This document shows positions 49,373 through 61,104 of a stretch of DNA of 64,000 bases, piece by piece. This stretch comes from Erigeron canadensis (lineage: Eukaryota; Streptophyta; Magnoliopsida; Asterales; Asteraceae): contig NC_057768.1 in the NCBI RefSeq assembly GCF_010389155.1, positions 39,473,633 through 39,537,632 of the forward strand, in the 5' to 3' direction. Below the pieces are notes generated by a model. The model was not told where the DNA came from. It saw nothing but the letters and a program-made list of their open reading frames with translations, and did no database searches. Position 1 is the first letter of the stretch, and each line of letters begins with the position of its first letter. The position numbers were made by a program, and so were the translations under genes.

Positions 49373-49953
49373 CACCTGAATATTTTTTTATACATATATT
49401 ATAGGCAAATTGACACACAAGTAGCAACTTACACGTTTTTGAAAGAAATATTTTACCAAATTTTCAAACAAAATTTTATCGTTTTAGTAATCAACTGGAT
49501 TCGAAAGATACATATAACAGTTTTAAAATCAACATCGACCCCAAAATGTTGACTCTTATTGATTGTTTAACCATATTTTATTTATCCGGAGACACAATAT
49601 GCATGTCAGTATATGAGTCTCCATCAGAGTTTAAATTTCGTTCAAATTTCATTTTTTACGGAGTAAATTTTATCAAAAAGATGTCAGTCTTTCGGAAAGA
49701 GCAATCATGAATATTTTAATGTTTTATTTTACTTTAACCATGGGCATACCAAAAAATAAAATACAGTCTTTAATTAGTCCAATGTATAAAACAAACTACT
49801 CATCCTCCTTTTTTAATTTACAGTTCCGAAAATATCTAAACTATCATTCCTTTTTATTCACTAATTTAAAAATACCTCCATTTAATATACTTAGCTACAA
49901 CATAAATCACTACTTAATCCTTAAAAAACTTACACTATCCTCCTTTACATTAA
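49373..49953. other. Intergenic, AT-rich
   Basis: No gene. The last ~100 bp may belong with the GC-rich block at 50270-50340 as one Helitron-like element split by the MITE listed next (TTTACAT lies on both sides). Confidence 0.35.
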
Positions 49954-50260
49954 GACCACCCACATCCCCAACCTTTTTGGAAGGTGGGTCACTGAAAATA
50001 TTTTTAAAAAAATGAAAAAGTCACTTAAAATAACAACTTGGTTGGTGGCTTGACTTAAAGGAGTTACCCAACTTTTGCCACTTGTCATTATGCAATTAGT
50101 TAAGATTTATTTATAAACCTTATTGGTTTGTCTTTTAGTTGATCGAGTTATGAATGTGGGTAAAAGATTGAGTTAGGTTGAGTTGTTTAGGTGGAAGAAA
50201 GAGAGAAATTAATTTTTTTATTAAAGGTTGGGTTGATGTGGGTTTGGAGTGTGGATGGTC
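49954..50260. mobile_element. Tourist-type (PIF/Harbinger) MITE
   Basis: Ends GACCACCCACATCCCCAACC and GGTTTGGAGTGTGGATGGTC are inverted repeats flanked by TAA on both sides (49951-49953 and 50261-50263), the 3-bp target size of PIF/Harbinger elements. No coding capacity. Confidence 0.85.
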
Positions 50261-50340
50261 TAAGTACCTTTACATTAATAAACACGCGACCACCGCCGTC
50301 ACCCACCGCCTCCCTTGGATTGTGCGGATATTCATCTGGC
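50261..50340. repeat. Helitron-like GC-rich fragment
   Basis: CGCGACCACCGCCGTCACCC...GGATTGTGCGGATATTCATC matches the GC-rich terminal patches of the other Helitron-like copies. Ends unresolved. Confidence 0.35.
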
Positions 50341-50504
50341 GATCTATAAACTAAAATTATAAAATTACATGGAGTAATTGAACTGTTTAAGAAAGTAAGA
50401 TTATAATTAGGAAAATGATCGATTAATGTGCCTAAAATATTGGCATAAAATAAATATTGATGTTAGAAATATTTATCATCCCAAAAAGGGATTGATTTAA
50501 GTAG

Positions 50505-50925
50505 TCTAGTCATTTTAGCTTTACGTTGGACAATTTGGAGGATTAAAAATGATAGTATCTTGTCGAGTAAATCACCGTCCCTTTGTTTTGCCATCAAAGA
50601 AATCAAATGCATGAGTTTTCTGTGGCTCTCCAACCGCTCAAATAAAACCGAAGTAAAATGACCTCAGTGGAGTAGTTTCAATCTATAAGCCCCTACTTTT
50701 TACTTCTGCGTTTTATTCGATTTTATGTTCAAAGTATGTATTTGTTCTATTTCCTTCTCCTGGTGTGTACTCCACTAGTTTCTCTCAATAACAACAAGTC
50801 TCAAATCCCTGTAAGCAGGACATAAGAGAAGTGAGACGTAAACAGTCTTTACTAGCTTCTCGCTAGTTTTTAAAATACAACATCCAATGTTCTGGACAAA
50901 GAAAAATGTAAGTAGTCGGACTCTA
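50505..50925 (+). mobile_element. LINE 3' fragment
   Basis: The plus strand resembles the last ~50 codons and 3' UTR of the LINE at 4.6-8.7 kb: TIWRIKND...FAIKEIKCMSFLWLSNRS corresponds to TIWRIRND...ATKELKSISFLWLSNGS. A shared TAGCTTCTCGCTAG block lies near the 3' end. A short repeat (CAACAAGTCTCAAATCCCTG, 50791) is inside. It is a different, diverged copy. Confidence 0.75.
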
Positions 50926-51040
50926 CTTTTTATGGTAGGGTAAAGCAGGCCACATCTATAAATGGTTATGGGGTAAAGTAAATTATTATATTCACCATCT
51001 CAATATCATTCTAACTTCCAAGTCTTAATTAAGAAGAGAG

Positions 51041-51545
51041 ATGTCATTGACAGGCAAAAGAGTTGCTCAGATTAAGATCAAGGCGAAAGGTGATGTTTTT
51101 CAAAACTGTAAAACACACGATGGTGAAACTGGAACTGTGGGTTGTGTCCTTCACTGGAACTACTTTCATGGTATATAATTATGACACACACATAATAAAT
51201 ATGTATACTTATACATATATATTTCTTTAGAATTATTGTGAAGTCGATCGATATATTTGATGTAGTATGTACCAACAACATATATAACATAAATTGTATT
51301 TTGACATTTTATGTATTACAGTATATATTGTCCACATGAATCCAAGAGTTTAACTTCCATTATTCTATGTTGTTTTGCAGATGGAAAAAACTGTGTGGCA
51401 AAAACGCTAATCCTTGACATCGACGAGGAGAAGAAGTTAACCAGCTTTAAGATCGTTGAAGGCGATTTCCTAGAGTTGTATAAAAACTTTCTCATATATC
51501 ACATGGACCGTCGAGTATGAAAAGCTAAGTCCCATTGTTTTGAGG
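51041..51545 (+). pseudogene. Major latex protein-like pseudogene
   Basis: Two-exon copy of the MLP gene at 54322. Exon 1 (51041-51170) starts MSLTGKRVAQIKIKAKGDVF. It lacks 57 bases (19 codons, in frame) that in the intact gene run from HELWKANP to TTIQ. Exon 2 (51381 on) keeps DGKNCVAKTLILDIDEEKK but loses a second segment after LYKNFLIY. This shifts the frame and brings TGA at 51518-51520, although WTVEYEKL is still visible in another frame. Splice sites are intact (ATG|GTATAT, TTGCAG|AT). Confidence 0.88.
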
Positions 51546-53419
51546 ATACCATGGATCAAGTTAACTACTTTTCACATTAGACCAACCTTTATATCTTTCA
51601 ACTCAATGGAAAAAAACTTTGTAATCTGTAAAAAAAATATAATTATTTGTGACATTACATAGTCTTAATAATTATATTTATACTATGGTTGATTTATAAA
51701 AACGACCGGTTAAGTGTGATTGTGCTTAATTTAAGTACTTTTTTTTCTTAATATTTTGTATTTAAAAATTCTTAAATTAACATTTCTTCTTTATTTACTA
51801 GTTAAAATATTTTCAGCTTATATATTTATAATAACATTAATTAAATTATTTACAATATACATCATTCAACTCTTAAAATAACTACACTATCCATTTTTAT
51901 ATAAATTAACTTTACATTAATTACCATATCACCCGCTATTGTCGCTGTCATCATCACTCCATTGCGTGGTACCCGTCTAATAATAGAAAATATCATTAAT
52001 ATTGGCTTGATCTTAAAGGAATCTTTAACCAACATTTCTAACATAATCTTTCCCCTTGTAACCAAAATGTTTGACAAAATCTTATCCTTTTAGATGTTAA
52101 CTGATACGACTAATACAGATTTGTCACAATGTCACATTCATACAATAGTTTTATGAGCTTTTGGAAATTGTTATTGTTCACTTAAAATAACTATCGCATT
52201 GAGTAACTAACATAAGAAAAAATTTATCTTGATATATGTTGATTTATTTTCTGATTTTTTTTTTTAGAACATCGAACAAATTTACTTCGAATTAGAATAT
52301 TTATCGTATGACTAATTTGAACTAATTTTTTGTCTAATTAGATCATAAAAAGATGGTTATATATGTATTTGTAGTGGTGCTATTCAGGTTATCGTCAAAC
52401 AATATAAAAGATGATCTAATGTCTTTTTTAGTCATTATACGAGATTTTAGACCCGTGTCCAACAGACCAACACTGGACACGGGATTTACGATATTATCAA
52501 TATTAGATTTTCATACATTTAAGTCATAAAAGCTTATAATTTTGAAAATACATGGTTCCAAGTGTTATAGTTTGCAAGTTGTAATATCATAATCACAGGT
52601 TCATCACTTTCATTATTAGCTGAAACATATTGCTAGAATTGTTTGTCATACTCATCCCACAAGGCACATGTTATAATAATTTCTCTATCATATAAATTTT
52701 TGAAACCAGTTTTACTTATAATGTGATATTATTATAAAAGATAATTAAAATATAAACATGTGATCCTGTAGTTGCCATTCAAGTATATGTATTTGATCAT
52801 TATGCGGGTCTATAACACGAATAGGTTTATTTCCAATCATCTGTTTTATGATAATTAGATAACAATTATGATTGTTTTCATATTCTTTGATAACAATTAG
52901 GACTCTTGATTTGAGTGACAATTGTAACTTAAAACATTAATACACAAATCTAATATATAAAAAAAGATAAAATTATATACCTTTTTTATTGAGAGATTAT
53001 GTTGAAATTTTTTTTAATTAATTGAATGATTGTAAATTTTAAAAAAATTCTCTAAAGTTGATAGATAAAAATAAATATAAATTATGTATTCAGAATTAAA
53101 AAGTGTAAATTATTGATGGAAAACAAAAAAGTGTAAATTAATTAGATTTTTTCTATAAATTAATATAAATACAAATATATTAATATATTTGGATAATGAT
53201 TATTAGGATTTTTAATTTATAGTTTATCTACATGATGACATAAGCGATAATCAATTTGATAAAATCGAACGATTTGATTGGTTAATAAGTAATTAGTTCA
53301 ACTGTCTTATAGTATATATTAAGATATATATGGTGTGTTTTCAAGTTCATCGTCGTACAATATAAAAAATATGTCAAGCAAGCTAATCTTTTATTTTCTT
53401 TGTGAATCAATAAAAAAGT
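51546..53419. other. Very AT-rich intergenic DNA
   Basis: No gene. Around 51870-51980 a CACCCGCTATTGTCGCTGTC...ATTGCGTGGTACCCGTCTAA block resembles the Helitron-like ends elsewhere in the window. The rest shows nothing recognisable. Confidence 0.4.
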
Positions 53420-53436
53420 AGATGTATTGTCAATCA

Positions 53437-53682
53437 ACCACTGGGTTAAACCCTAGTGGCCAGGGGTGTTTCACTAAATCTGCTATGCGGGACCCTGGGG
53501 GAGTTTACTCCAAGGTCTCGAGTTCGAGCCTCGGTAGGTTCTCCTTGATGGTATTTTCTAATAAATGAGTTGATATGGTGAGAAAAGCTATTTAAGATCC
53601 GTTTAGTACGAGATCTTTTCGTTGTGCGATTAACATATATCATACGCGTCTGAAGTAAAATTCACATGTAAAAAAAAAAAAA
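53437..53682 (+). mobile_element. SINE with poly(A) and 17-bp target duplication
   Basis: A tRNA-like head (GTTAAACCCTAGTGGCCAGG, box B GAGTTCGAGCC) leads into a body ending in a ~14-base A tract. AGATGTAT(T/C)GTCAATCA occurs at 53420-53436 and 53683-53699 (one mismatch). 246 bp. It is of a different family from those at 31.1 kb and the window start. Confidence 0.9.
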
Positions 53683-54270
53683 AGATGTATCGTCAATCAG
53701 AGCATGTAATAGATATTTTAGTCAATATTGAATCATGGTTCAGGGGCAATCTAGGGATAAAGCGAAGTGCATAACCGTTCTAAGATCCGATTTTTGGGGG
53801 CCCTGAATATTTGTTATATATATCCATACATATAGCTTTTTTACTTTGGAGTTTGCTAAATACGTGTTTAATGTGCATAAATTGTTTGTACATATACTAT
53901 GAAAAACAGGGGGCGGACTTTTAATATGGAAGGTACAAGTTTTTTTATGCACGTTAAATACAACCCTTAGCATTTCCCTTTCTCTTTTACTAATCAACTA
54001 TGTGCATTTTGATCGGGTAATTATGAAGTCATAGACATGCATATTTGGTTTTTAGGTATGTCGGGTAGAATCTTGTTGAGGACCTTCCTTTGATGTATTT
54101 TTTTTTTCTCTTTCGCAAGTTCTTTATGCCTTAGCTTCGGCTCTTAGCTATGGCCTTTTTTTTTCTCCGACTCAACCTGAGCCCATAACTCCTGAGCCCA
54201 TAAATCCTCAAGGCTACCCTGTACGTGGCTCAGTGGGTGTTGTATTAAGGGTGGGCCATCTATATATCTT

Positions 54271-54284
54271 AACTATATATAAAC
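54271..54284 (+). promoter_or_regulatory. TATA box of the MLP gene
   Basis: AACTATATATAAAC about 40-50 bases before the ATG at 54322. This puts the transcription start only ~15-20 bases upstream of the coding region, so the leader is short. Confidence 0.55.
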
Positions 54285-54321
54285 AAGTTATTGCCACACT
54301 TGTTTTCAAGTTGAGAGAGAG

Positions 54322-54888
54322 ATGACATTGAGTGGTAAAAGAGTTGTTCAGATTGAGATCAAGTCCAAGGGTGATGTTTTTCACGAGCTATGGAAGGCAA
54401 ATCCACACCAAGTTCCGAGCTTGACACCAACCACCATCCAAAATTGTCAAACCCATGAGGGTGAAGTTGGAACCGTGGGCTCTATTCTTATCTGGAACTA
54501 TTTTCATGGTAAACAATATATATATATAGTAGTATATATATATATAGATTTTTGCAGATATCGATTTGTAAATACATTTTGAATCAACTAACATTAGGCA
54601 TGACATGTGGTTGCAGATGGAAAAGACAGCGTTGCAAAAACATTGATTGAAGACATCAAAGAGGAGAAAAAGTCAGTGACCTTTAAGATACTAGAAGGTG
54701 ATCTGCTGGAACTATACAAGACCATTGTTATACATGTTCATGTAGACACATGTGGTATAAACCATCTTGTGACATGGACAATCGAGTATGAGAAACTGGC
54801 ACCTAATGTTCCTGATCCAGATACACTCATGGACTTTTACAGGAAAATCACTAAAGACATAGAAACTCACCATCTTGGTCAAAAATAA
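54322..54888 (+). CDS. Major latex protein (MLP)-like, Bet v 1 family
   Basis: Small cytosolic START/Bet v 1-fold protein with a hydrophobic ligand cavity. MLPs bind steroids or hydrophobic ligands and are linked to stress and defence; the ligand here is unknown. Exons 54322-54508 and 54617-54888, with a GT-AG intron after the first base of a codon (NYFHG|D), the usual MLP intron position. 152 aa, the normal family length. Recognisable blocks: GKRVVQIEIKSKGDVFHELW, EGEVGTVGSILIWNYF, KILEGDLLELYK, VTWTIEYEKL and a C-terminal helix (DTLMDFYRKITKDIETHHL). Intact, unlike its neighbour at 51.0 kb, with which it forms a tandem pair. Confidence 0.92.
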
Positions 54889-56312
54889 ATAGTAAATCAA
54901 AATCAAGTTCAAATACAACACCAATATATATATAGGTGACGTACCATAAATAATTGATTTTGAGTGTGTTTGATGTTTCATTACCTTAAGTATGTTTGAT
55001 GCTTTCGTTTGTAAAAATGTTTGGGTTACTTTTATAATCAATTTGGGTGCTTGTGGGTGAGGCCATGATGGAGTTTCTAAATCTGTGGATTTAAAATTTG
55101 TCATGGAATCGAATAATGGCCGATTAACAGTAATTCTCACTTGTTTCCACACTTACAAATTCACAAGGTTGAAATTGATGGTTTCATACCATCATAATCA
55201 CTTTACGAATATTTTCTTTCAGTTTCGTGTGATAAAGCTTGAATCCATTTTCTTTGATATTTCCTGTGTTATTTTGTTTGAATCGTAAACTCATCATCTA
55301 TACTTACTCTCTGTGATCGATTGGGGCATGGTTATCGGTCTCATACACATTGCAAACCAAAGGACAGTGATTTAAAAATTATATACACCATCATAGTTAA
55401 AAGGAGTAGAACAAAGAAGAAGATATAAATGGATATGGACATATGTCACTTAGAGCTCCCACAATGCCACTCCAAAAGTCCAAAGCCATGTCCCAGACTC
55501 TCGGTCAGCATCGGACAAAGATATGGCAAGGACTAATGACTAATCCCCCAAACTATTTCCAATGCCAATACTAGTCTAGGACCCACCACTTATACCACTA
55601 ATCCTTTAAACATCCATACACACTCAATAAATAAACCAAGGACACCACCGTCTCTAGAGAGGCGGACACACCAAGGACGAGACACACACAATGGTGTGCA
55701 TCCGTCCTTCTTTGGAGGACACGCAAAAGACATGGCGCTGTGAGAGCTCTTATCATTTATCTGAGTTTTAGAAGTTAGTCCCTTTTCTCACACTATCATA
55801 AATGGAGCGTTAATGGGGAAGCAGGTTTTACCAATAATTTTTTTCCTCCAATTTAAATTGTTCCCACATTTTTTCATTTTTAAACAGAAGTTTAAAGATT
55901 AAACTTAAATGTTACCTGTAAAACTAATACGTTGAACCTTATCTGATTAGTCCATTACATGACAGTTTCCTGCCAAATAATCATAATCATAATATATATT
56001 CTACAGAGAAAGGAGACAAAACACTTTCCTACCTAATAATTATGTTGCCTTTATAAAATCCTTCTTTATGGAAACTCCATAACTGTCCAACTAAAAAGTT
56101 GTAAACGACCTATTAATAACAATTAACCTAAACAGTTAATTCAAAACTCTTTTAAGACGGTGGGATAAAAAATTACCATGATCATGACTTCATGCAGCGC
56201 AAAGAGAAAACTATGTTACCTATATCTCCTGCATTGAGCTTGCCTCCTGGTTCGTCGATCAATGCATACCTTAAACACGAGATTTGGTCTCTTCTACTCT
56301 AACGATCTGGTT
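54889..56312. other. Intergenic with one MITE
   Basis: 3' flank of the MLP gene and of the GH1-domain gene. Apart from the Tourist-type element at 55453-55749 nothing is recognised. Confidence 0.45.
55453..55749. mobile_element. Tourist-type (PIF/Harbinger) MITE
   Basis: Ends GAGCTCCCACAATGCC and GGCGCTGTGAGAGCTC are inverted repeats flanked by TTA (55450-55452 and 55750-55752). 297 bp, relatively GC-rich, no coding capacity. Different family from the copy at 49954. Confidence 0.85.
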
Positions 56313-59300
56313 TTATCTTCTTCTTGCTGCTCTTACTGGATATCTTATACTTGCCAAGGCATTTTTCTTTGGTTTATCCTTTTTATTTGTTGATTCATAT
56401 TTTCTGGTAACCTTATCCTCATTTCGTTTAGGCTTAGCACTCCTATTTCCAACTCTGACCTTCTTAAATGCCTGCCGACTTTTCTTAGGAGGTCTACCAC
56501 GACCCTTTGTCTTCGGTTTGAGCTCCTTCAGCTCATCTGGTTGCTGATCTTGTTGAGTATTACCTGCCTCCTGCACTTGTGCTGGTTTAACAAGTTCTAC
56601 CACTGGCTTCTCCAAACTTGGACTTCTTGATTTCTGTTGCGGTTCCACTTCTGTGTCAAGAGATTCCATTACTGTGCTTTTCTTCGAGCTTCTTAGTTTT
56701 GATCGCTGATTGTTCATTATAGTAGATACTGCACTTGGTACCAGTTGTTTTTCTTCAGACAAATGCTCAACAATGTCAAGCTTACCCTTTGGCATATTTG
56801 CATTACCGGGAGACCCGGTTAACTCTAAGCCTGCTACCACATCTCTCTTTAACACCGACTTTAATAGCGATCTTGTCCAATTCTTTTTCCCCTCTTGTTG
56901 TAACATGTGATTGGAATTAGGAGATTCTTCCAGTTCCAGAATAGGAGGGCTCTGCTCCATATGAATGTCCTTCGAATTAATGCAACCAATATTATCAGAG
57001 TGCAATTCTAGAGCTATTTCAACATCCTTATTTTCTTCTTGAATTTGTGTATCACTTGTTTGTACACCTATACTTGTTTGATCAGACATATATTTGCAAC
57101 CAGAATTATCAGAGTGCACTTCTAGAGCCATTTCAACATCCTTATTTTCTTCTTGAACTTGTGTATCACTTGTCTTAACTTCTATCATCCGTTTCTGCTC
57201 TTGTGATGCAGCATCAGTGATTTCTTTATCTAATTTCAAGTTCGCCTCACTCAACACTAGAAGTTGAGTCTCCTTGTTTTTCTTGCTGCGCTTACTACTC
57301 CTTGTTGGCATTATCTTCTGCTTCTTATTCTTCCTCTTCTTTGTTCCTATTTTCTCCTTATCGTTAGATAGCTCTACAGATTGATCTTCACTGCCAGTGA
57401 CATCAGAATGTTTAATCAACAATATTTTTTCTGTTTGGTTTTGTTCTGTTGTATTTGCACAAACTCCACCGTCCCCCAACTCTTGATCTATACACACATC
57501 ATGTTTTTCTTGTTCATCAGCCACCTCATCCAAGGCTTGAATAGCCTGATCTTCTTTTTGACAGACTTCAACATCCTTATTTTCTTCTTGAATTTGTGTA
57601 TCACTTGTCATAACTTCTATTATCTGCTTCTGCTCCTGTGATGCAGCATCAGTGATTTCTTTATCTAATTTCAGGTTCGCCTCACTCAACACTAGAAGTT
57701 GAGTCTCCTCGTTTTTATTGCTGCGCTTACTACTCCTTGTTGGCATTATCTGCTGCTTCTGCTTCTTATTCTTCCTCTTCTTTGTTCCGCATGTTCCTAT
57801 TTGCTCCTTATCGTTAGATAGATCTACAGATTGATCTTCACTGCCAGTGACGTCGGAATGTTTAATCAACAACATTTTTTCTGTTTCATTTTGTTCCGTT
57901 GCATTTGCACAAACTCCATCCTCCTCCATCTCTTGATCTATACACACATCATGTTTTTCTTGTTCATCAGCCACCTCATCCAACACTTGAATAGCTTGAT
58001 CTTCTTTTTGACAGACTTCAGTTATATGTTTCAATTTTCCCTTTTTCTTATTTTTTTCATGGTGCTTATTACTGCTTATCTTTGCCGACTCCGAATCCAG
58101 CCTACTCTTTTGTTTCTTACCTTTCTTATCATTCCCACTGCTTGTCTTTCCCAACTTCAGATCCTGCCTATTCTTCTGCTTCTTACCGGACTGGCTGCTT
58201 TTCTTCCCTGTTTCTAAGGTTTGCAGCTGCTTCTCAGGTGTAGTTGCAGAGACTAGGTCAGAATCTGCATCAACAAGCAAATAGCGTTTTTTGCGAGTCA
58301 TACAAATCTCTTTAAGATCACAAAGCTTCTCGAGGTGATGTTTCAGCAACGCCGAATGGGCCCAAGGCAAATCAACATACTCCTCTTGTATGTACTTGGA
58401 TATTGACTCCTCACTAGAACCACCTGTCTCGTTCAACTCTTGAATCGCCCTATTAATCATCTGCATCCACAATTGACCACGATAAAGTTAGATAAGCAAC
58501 AGCTTATATAACAATAATAACATTTTATACAGGCATCCAATATCCAGATGCATAATATAAGCATATATGTACGTATTCTATCTCGGTTTCTTAAGCTGAA
58601 ACCAAATTTGACATAGTTTGTACAACGAGCCTACTACTTCTAAGGAAAGGAAGAGCATAGTCCATCTAAAACTGGAGTTATTTATGGTCAGATAAAAGAT
58701 GTATGAGCTTACATATTTGAACTTTATAAAATAGAAGTCCAAAACTAAACTTTCAACCAAATTAGAAAGAAAAAAAAAAGTATACAGATTTCAGAATCTG
58801 TCCTGATAGCCATAAATTTACACAAACACAACTTCTCATGCATTTCCTTGTTAACCCGAGCATAGAACCTCTCCGGTTTCTTTTAGTGACCAAGTGTAGT
58901 TCACTTTTACTTTGGACTATCGTTCTCCCAAAGTAAATTTTATGTACGGAAAGAAGAGTATGAATGGGTTCTCAACTCACGTATCTTCTAATAAAGTCGA
59001 CTTTAAAAATTTCAACAACAGAAGTTAGAACAATTTCCACTACAACGACATACCTTCAAAAAGTTCAAACTTGCATCCAATTTACAATTATGGATGTATT
59101 GTTCTTTTTCTTTTTCTTTTTTAAAGGCAATATATCCACACACCATTATCGCATATTCACACGTTAGTCTAGCTGAGACTAGAACCGACAAACTTATGTT
59201 CGTTCAATCACCTCCCTATTCCCAAGGCCAGTTGGTACATAGCCTAGGAGTTCATTACAAGCTTTATAATATAATAAAGTATAAAGCTTTCTTGTTACAC

Positions 59301-59683
59301 TATCACACGAAAACAAACGGAGGCCGTATAAAGGCAATCTAACCAGTATAATTAAATGGCCTAATCGGATGATTAAATGTACATTATATGTTCAACCTGA
59401 CTTAATCCCTTAATTACATTAATGCCAAAAAAAAAAAAAAAAAAGACACAGATAAGCTATAAAAAAAAACAGTGAAGGAAAAAAGGAAAGAATGGGGTGT
59501 ACTTACAGCAGCATAAGGAGGGTGATTAGGAGTATGAAAATCAGTAAAGAATTCTGAAAATTGTTGGTTAATTAAGGTAGGGTAATCAGTAGTAGAATTT
59601 TGGGGGAATAAATTAGGGTTTGAATGTGCAAATTGAATTAGGGTCTCTTTAAATCTGTTCATTGCTGCTGCTGCTGGTTGCAT
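56313..59683 (-). CDS. Linker-histone (GH1) domain, AT-hook nuclear protein
   Basis: Probable chromatin protein of the plant GH1/HMGA-like group. Exons 59683-59507 and 58460-56313, joined in phase 0 by a GT-AG intron, 774 aa. Start ATG at 59683 (MQPAAAAMNRFKETLIQFA). The GH1 winged helix spans about residues 52-125 across the junction: HPPYAA|MINRAIQELNETGG, ESISKYIQEEY, LLKHHLEKLCDLKEI. Then comes a long Lys/Glu-rich tail with basic patches (KKRKNKKQK) and one clear AT-hook, KTKGRGRPPKKS (near residue 710). It ends YPVRAARRR. The tail contains two near-identical copies of a ~145-aa block (CQKEDQAIQxLDEVADEQEK through TSDTQxQEENKDVE) and a third partial one. DNA-binding is inferred from domains. 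The repeat blocks are the unusual part and make the tail longer than I would expect. Confidence 0.85.
57000..58020. repeat. Internal coding duplications (~430-450 bp) in the GH1 gene
   Basis: The block from GACAGACTTCAACATCC through CTCTTGATCTATACACACAT occurs twice (about 57130-57570 and 57570-58020 on the plus strand), offset by about 426-450 bp, with only scattered differences. A ~113-bp sub-block (CAGAGTGCA...TCTAGAGC...TTTCAACATCC) is duplicated again at about 56996 and 57109. Reading frame is kept in all copies. Confidence 0.9.
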
Positions 59684-61104
59684 ATTGTGCCCTTATCTTT
59701 TATTATTATTATTACGAAATTGACGAGTGTTTTTATTTGTTACTGTATTTCATTAGTATTTCATTCATTCATTCATTGTATCTATTATGATGTTGAGGTT
59801 AGACTGAGTAATAAAATGGGAGTGTTTTCGGCTGCAGTTTTTGAAACGGTTTTGGGGGCAGAAGAAAGAAACAAACTCTGACTGCGCCTTTAGTACGGAA
59901 TATATATTTTTTTATATCACATTTTATTTCAAGTTTTTTTATGAAATTATTTTTTAGTTGTGTATATAAAATTTGCATGAATGAATGGATGGATAACATT
60001 TTTCTTTTTCGGGTTATCTGGGAATGACGATTTTTAAAACTCAGATGTGGTGTATGCGGTTTAACCAGGATATCCAGTAATCATTTCGAAACGATTCCGT
60101 GGCCACCACTTAAATAGAACTTGAACCGATGATGTGTTGTAAAACAATACCTGATATTAAGTCATTGCAAATTCTTAAATCCTTTTGAGATGATTATGAA
60201 CTAAGTAAAGATATTAATTCTATTATAATTAAAAAATGGCTTTTTTTAACAACTGTTAACCTTATGATTCTTCACTTATTCTTCCTATTAAACTATTTAT
60301 AAATTTAGATATTGATTTATTGAATTTATTCACTTTTTTTTACTTTTTAGTTTGTCATATAGGCTATGTAGTATGAATTATGAAACAAAAACCTAGACCT
60401 AAACCAAGGATACATCTATCAGTTAAGCTAGCTTCATTTGCTTTCAAGATATATTTAGTTCATTTGCTTTTAAGATATATTTAGTCCGCATATTGCATGC
60501 CCGACATTTTTTTTTAACTTTGCATGCCCGACTTTAAATGCATGTTATTTAGTCCTCTCTACTCACCTACTTTTCACTCCCATTCTTTCCACTCCATCAT
60601 GCAAGAAATGCCTGGAAACCTTTATCTATAGGGTGATCTTAAGTCAGTAAATTCTATTCAACTTTATGAGTAATTTTTCAACCACAATCTATTTCCATCG
60701 ATAAATACTCATGAGATAAAAACACGGATTTTACTAACAGCCCCAAACTCATTATAACATGCATAAAAGCAAAACCCTCAAAACAATGATCATGATACAC
60801 TAATCAAAATGGCTGAACAGCAATCCCCTACAATGTACATACATCATCAACTGCACTGGCTACATTAAGATCAATTTTCCCCATACTAATTAATATAACA
60901 CAACATTTAGCACTTGTACATCTAACCGTGTTAACAGTTATCGGGAAACAACATGCTAGTTTTACATACATGGGTAGATAAAATAATCATACCTTCGAAC
61001 CGGCAGTTAGCTGAGGCTTCAAAATGTTGAACACGCTCTATAGTTAATGTAAATACCACAAAAATGTTAACAACTATCAACTATCATTCTCGCAGTCTTG
61101 GGGA
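59684..61104. other. Spacer between the two minus-strand nuclear-type genes
   Basis: 5' flank of the GH1 gene and 3' flank of the 61.1-kb gene. AT-rich. A small direct repeat (TTCATTTGCTTTYAAGATAT at 60427 and 60459) is present. No gene supported. Confidence 0.45.

Noticed and set aside
60030..60130. Possible tRNA-like SINE head (GGTTCAAGTTC)
   Set aside because: Only a weak box B; no box A, tail or target duplication found.
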